Assembly: GCA_949316235.1 (NCBI GenBank)
Contig: OX438742.1
Location: 35,656,853-35,720,852 of the forward strand
Origin: Oegoconia quadripuncta
Lineage: Eukaryota > Arthropoda > Insecta > Lepidoptera > Autostichidae
DNA: 64,000 nucleotides
Reading direction: 5' to 3'
Part shown: positions 34,301 to 40,300 of the stretch, one piece after another
How positions within the stretch are numbered: the first letter of the stretch is position 1
Layout of the letters: every line of letters begins with the position of its first letter
The notes under the pieces: model-generated
The model's database searches: none
What the model was told of the DNA's origin: nothing
The model's input: the letters and a program-made list of their open reading frames with translations, nothing else
Program-made: the position numbers and the translations under genes

Positions 34301-37300
34301 AATCACTATGTTAATACGTATCCGTTAGTAAAGTTAGTAAACTCTAACAGTAAGATTGAAATGTAAAAATAAACAGAACCTTTTTTGAAGTAGTTTAAGA
34401 ACGAAAGTATGCTCTATATTGCCAAATATATAAAATATATATTTTGTTGTCATCAGTTAGGAAATTTCAAGATTTTGAAATGTGTTTTTCGCCCACAATC
34501 GTTATGTAATGGACAAACATTTTCCCTGTAACTTATGCGTTTCATCACCCAACTTTTTAGAAAATAGTGAGTCATTCTCAATTAGACAATTTACTTTTCC
34601 ATATAATGAAAATTTGCGATTATATGAAAGGTTTTATAAAAAATCATTACACAGAGTTCGGACGGTAGTATTTTAGTAGGTAATTAACAAAAGACAAAAC
34701 TTTAGGTACACCGCTATGATGCTGATGTACACGGGAATGACATATGTTTAATTTCAATGCTTATTTGCTTAATTCTAATGCAATACATATCACGTCAAAA
34801 ATTCACATAAATTATAATAGTTATGAATAAGAAATAATTCAATAATTAAAAAAGTAAAGCTGTAATGCACTCGAAATTATTATAATTTCTGTTCCAAATG
34901 CAAAATAAATCAGTCTTTAAAATCTATAGGAATAGAAATCTATGGTTTGAAAATATAGAATAACTTAATTTTTAACTCGTACTCACTCTGTACGCATTGA
35001 AGAGCGGTGTTTTCTAACACAAGTATTAGGTCCTTACCTATGAAATTGGCGTTTTTTGACTGTTTTCTCCGTACAAACATTTTTGATTTTTTTTTTGGGA
35101 ACGGCAAATCCAAATTTCGCTTAACTTTTTTTTATTATGTGATTTAGCTCAGAAATTCAAAAATATTTCATGTGAATCCTGGAAATAATATTCCATTTTC
35201 CAAATAAAAAACCATATAGCTTTGAAAATCGCAGGAATTGGTACATATGATTAACGAAGAAAAAAAACTCCAATTTCATAGGTAAAGACCCAATATATAG
35301 ATACTTGTGTTAGAAATATTTAAATACTTACCAGAAAACACCGCCCGCTGTTTAGTGTAAGCAAACTTGAGAAATAAATAAACAATTTTTTTTATAGGAA
35401 CGCTAGTATACTTTAATTGTCAATAAATCAAAAAAATCTCCAAAAACTTGAAATCAACAATGGGTTTAATAATTTCTAAAATCTTTTGAAGACTCATAAT
35501 CAAATTAATTTCTTGTAATATTGACTGTAGGTTACAGAAATACCTACACATAGAATAATGCCTGTGTAAATGAGTAATTTCTGTGTACCAATTAAACACA
35601 GGACTGATTAGGTGTGTTTTAGTAGTGAGGTTACAAAATGGAACTTCAAGATAAAGCTGACTATTTTCTATATTTTAATGACTTTGCAATTGTATCTTTT
35701 ATTTCATTCGGCAGAAATAACACAACACACCACTTATTGTAAATTACTTTGTGCAATAAAGAGTATTTTTGTATTGTATAACACGTGAACCTTAACAAGC
35801 ACTTAATTTTATATTCAACAAGAGATTCGACCGCGGAGGCTTTTATGTATATCAGAACAAACTTTCAAAAAATACGATGATACACTCTGTGTACCATCAT
35901 CTCTATATCTTGAGAATCAGCGATGGTTTAAAAAATGTCTTCCAAAAATTTATTTTGAATGATAAATTCTAAACGTAGTCTATTATTGAAATATATGGAG
36001 CTTAAATTAAAGGATTTAAAGCATTGTAACTATTTTTATATCATCGGTGTTAAATTTGCCAACTCTCACTAGTATCAAATACATAGGAGATGACATCCGT
36101 GTATTCTAGATTCAAAAATACTGGATTTCTCATATTTCATTAAATCATGAACATTATAGATATTAGAATGACCCACTTTATAATAAGGAAAAAAAAAGTT
36201 GTTTTACGAGAATGGACTTTCTGGTTTCATAATTGAAAAAGTTTCTCAACTTCATGACGCAACAGAAGCCATAAGAATATTATTGTGAAGTAACTGAAAC
36301 AAATTAAGAAATCTGTCGCCGAATGTACTCATAAATTGCGGTAAATATTTTCCCCTTTGCTAGCTGGTTACGAGTCACACCCAGTGACTTAATGGGGCGA
36401 GGGGCAGAACTTTAGAACTTTTTACGGTTTCCTATTGAGCAGTTCTTTTACCCACTTTTTTATTTCATCGCTGATTTTTGAGGTTAGAATCCGGTTTCAT
36501 AGCCATTATAAATTCAATTTGTTTAATTTTCTTTAAAATACTGCCGAGTTTTAATGAACGGCAGAATCGAAGAAAGACAGCAAGAATATATTTAAAATGA
36601 TTTTCTATGTATAGAGAAAAAAACCTTCTCGGGAAATGCCACATTTTAATACGAGTGAGATCATGAACAGATAACAAAAAGACAGACAGGCAGATAGTCA
36701 GAATCCTATTGTTATTTATATCTTAAGATTTGTTATTGAATTGGGAATTGCTTTGATTTGTTTTAATGATATTATACGCACTCCAAATAGCGGTTAAAAT
36801 TTTTAGTTTTCATTTCTATTAGTATCTATCCAGCATAACATCAATGGAAAAATTTTTCATCTTATATTTCTAATATTTACATAATATAGAAATCATCACC
36901 AGTTTTGAGGAGTTGATGGCGAAGTCTCAATTTTGTAACGTGATTCATTCAAATAAGGTAGGGTTTTTAGGGTTCCACATCTCAAAAGTTAAAAAAGAAA
37001 TCCTCTTAGGATCACTTTGTTGGCCGTCTGTAGAAGACCCTTTGTTCCAGAAACGGGGAAGTATCAAGTTGAAATTAATACCGAATAGTAAGTTATTATA
37101 TATATAATAAATGAACACCGAATACTGCTGCAAACTTGAAGTTTTTAGAGTAATCCAATAGAAGATATGGTGGTTCTAAGCGTATTTTCATACTCGAAGA
37201 CCCACTGATAGATCATGAAAACATATAGGCTGTTTTCTGGTGGCCTACAATTTTGAAATAGGGAGAATTGTAATAATTGAATATGAAAATCGTTAGGTTC

Positions 37301-40300
37301 AAATCCTGTTTAGAATTATTACGAGACAAACATTATTTGAGGTTAATAAAATTAGATCGTTAAAGTTAATAAACACGTATTTAAATTCCTGTGAAGCTCG
37401 CTTTAACGAGAATGCCCAAATAAGTATTACAGTCTGATTATAATCTCTTCTGTGGTGGATAATGTGCTGTGTATCTAATGTCTAATGTCTATCACCATAT
37501 AACCTTGCCTTAGCATAGGGAAACTTCTGTATTATCAGCGAGAAAAATCGTTGCGAATTGCGACGACCGATTGGTGTAGTGGATAGTGACCCTATCAGCG
37601 AAACCAACGGTAGCGGGTTCGAATCCCGCGACAGGTAAATGTTTGTGTGATGAATATGAACATTTATTCCTGAGTCATGGATGTTTATATAAATATTTAT
37701 GTATGTTTATCCGTTATCTAGTATCCATAGTACAACCTTTGCTTAGTTTGGGACTAGATGATTGGTGTAAGTGTCCGAAATATATATTATTATTATTATA
37801 TTATTATTATTATTAATATGTAGATTTTATACCACGATTTTATAACAATACTACATCTAGATATAATATTATATGCATTATGTATGGTATACACAGTGGT
37901 TACACAATGCATTATACATCCCTATGTGGTTTTCGGCATAAAAAAGAATTGATCAAAGCCGATGAAAAAAATGGTAAATGGTGACTAAACCAAAAATATT
38001 TCTGTACAAATCAAAAGGTGAACCGTAGCTATTGCACTTCACTCTTTTAATATTAGAAACACCTAATATAATAACCGCCTCCGTGGGGTCATTGTAAACA
38101 ACACTGGGTTTACGAATCCGAGGTCGCGGGTTCGATCCCCAGCGGGGTACATGTTGAGTACTCGGTTTGGTTTGTGGTAGGGTATTTTCCGCCTAGCTAG
38201 CTACCACCATCTTATCTATATCTGCGGCCAAGCAGCAATGTTAATAGCATTGTTGTAGTCCCGTCGTCAGTCCCCCAAATATGTTCGGGTTTCCGGGTCA
38301 GTACGGCCTAATCTTCACTTAACATCATTGAGCATTAAAAAGTGCATTAAAAAAACCTAAGCACTTATGTTTGGGATATATTTGACCAATTCATTTGGGT
38401 TGAAAGTTGTGCAGTTATTAAGGCATGTACTGTACGTATGAATTATTTGAATTTATTTTATTTTATCCATTGATTCACAACAGTTAAAACCTGTATTGTA
38501 CATTATCTAAAAGGGCTGGAAGGTTGTCAAAGATATTGATCGTGGAATCCTTAGAGGTGTAGTTATTGTAAAGTTTACAGAGGTGCGCCACAGGGAAGTT
38601 AAAAGCCAGTAATGACCTCTGTAGGGGTGGGTGGTACCAATATGTAGGGGATCTCGGATATCCGGCGAGAGCACGATACCTCCATTTGAACAATAATAAA
38701 GAACAAATACACACCGTTTTGCAACACCGATAGAATACGCGAGATGCGCGAGAAACTTGTGCCCGCTCCAATCAGTAGTGTGGTTGCCGGAGAACAATAG
38801 TACTCGAGCTTGCAATTTATGTTATTTGAACAGTTAAAAACTAATTGACCAATCTAAGTATCAATCGAGAAGTCATTTTTAAAATTATTCGTAATACAAG
38901 TTCTCGAATGATGAACGATGAACAAGACAAGAAATAAAGATAAACTTGCAGGTCACATAAGTCGCCTCCGCAAAGTCAGTGATTCATTCATTATACGTTT
39001 TTTTAATAAGGTTCCTGTTGATATACAAAATCTTCCTTTCAATAAATTTAAAGATAATATAAAACAGAAACTTATTAAGAAACCATATTATAAAATATCA
39101 GATTATTCAGATGATAAACATTCATGGACATGAACAGCCCGTTCGCTTAACCAGGCTATTGCACAATTAATAATGAAATATTATAATATGAAATAATAAT
39201 TAATAAACATACAAACCTTTTTTTTTTTAAAAAAAGAGCAACCTCTTGAGTTTCTTGCTTGTTCTTCTCAGGGGAAAATTGGCTTTTGAACAAGCAGTTG
39301 CTTAAAAAATGTAAAATCTGACCATTTTATGTGATTTGAAAACCAGATATATAAACTGGTGAACAAAAAAGCAATTATTAATCTTTTGAATAAAGTTACT
39401 ATGTTTGACTGCCTCCGTGGCTCAATGTAAACAACATAGTGTTTACGAGTCTGAGGTCGCGGGTTCGATCATCAGCAGTTTAGTACATGGTTTGGTTGGT
39501 GGTAGGGCATTAAAAATGTTCTAAAGTCTGCCGCCAAATAGCAATGTTAATAGCATTGTTGTGTTCTGGTTGTCAGAGATAAGATTGCCAGTCCCCGAAA
39601 TAAGATGGGGTTTCCTGGTCAGTAGGCTTCCACTTTCGGCCTCATCTTCACTTAACATGTGTGATTGAGGTCAAGTGCTAACCCGTTGTGCATTAAAAAC
39701 GTACTCGTGGTACAATTTTGGAGATTCGAATAAAACGAAAATGCCGAAATTGGCAAAAGTTCACTCTCTATCTCCGGAGTGCGTCACAGATCTTTCAAAC
39801 TGGGACCACCTTTTCAATAAACCCCTTCAAACAAAAAACAATCTCCAAAATCAGTTAACAATTGACGAAAGTATGGGTCAACATACATAAAAATACATAC
39901 TTTTTTTTATGGTTAACTGGATACTCATTTGACCACAACCTCACCTGATGGGAAGTGACGATGTGGCCGAAGATGAAGCACGTGATCTCAGTAGATGCAT
40001 ATTCGCCCTGCTCTTGAAGATCCCAAGGTTGTAGGATTCAGGAAAGACTGAAGCCGGAAGGGAGTTCCATGCCTTGGCCGTTCGGTTTGTTAACTACATA
40101 CGGGTGGAATCCCTCCCTTCGCCTAGTAGTCCGAACATAGTACCCTCTCCTTCTTGGAAGTCCGTTAAAAATTACATAGGTATCACGGTGCAAGGAGGTG
40201 GAGCGGATTATTTGCGCGTTATTTGCGCGGGTGGCTCGCGTGTCGGTACATGCATACATATTGTATAACTCACTGGACCCGCTGCGCACTTTTATAACCG

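Noticed and set aside
37562..37640. tRNA gene at the SINE-A head
   Set aside because: A- and B-box are present but no cloverleaf can be folded convincingly and the same head is repeated about ten times with a common body; it is a SINE promoter.
38484..38815. Two overlapping ~100-codon minus-strand frames
   Set aside because: Neither has a domain or splice support; both are in a slightly GC-richer repeat-like patch.
40038..40289. Overlapping frames on both strands
   Set aside because: Shadows of the LINE ORF end read on the minus strand at 39905-40200.
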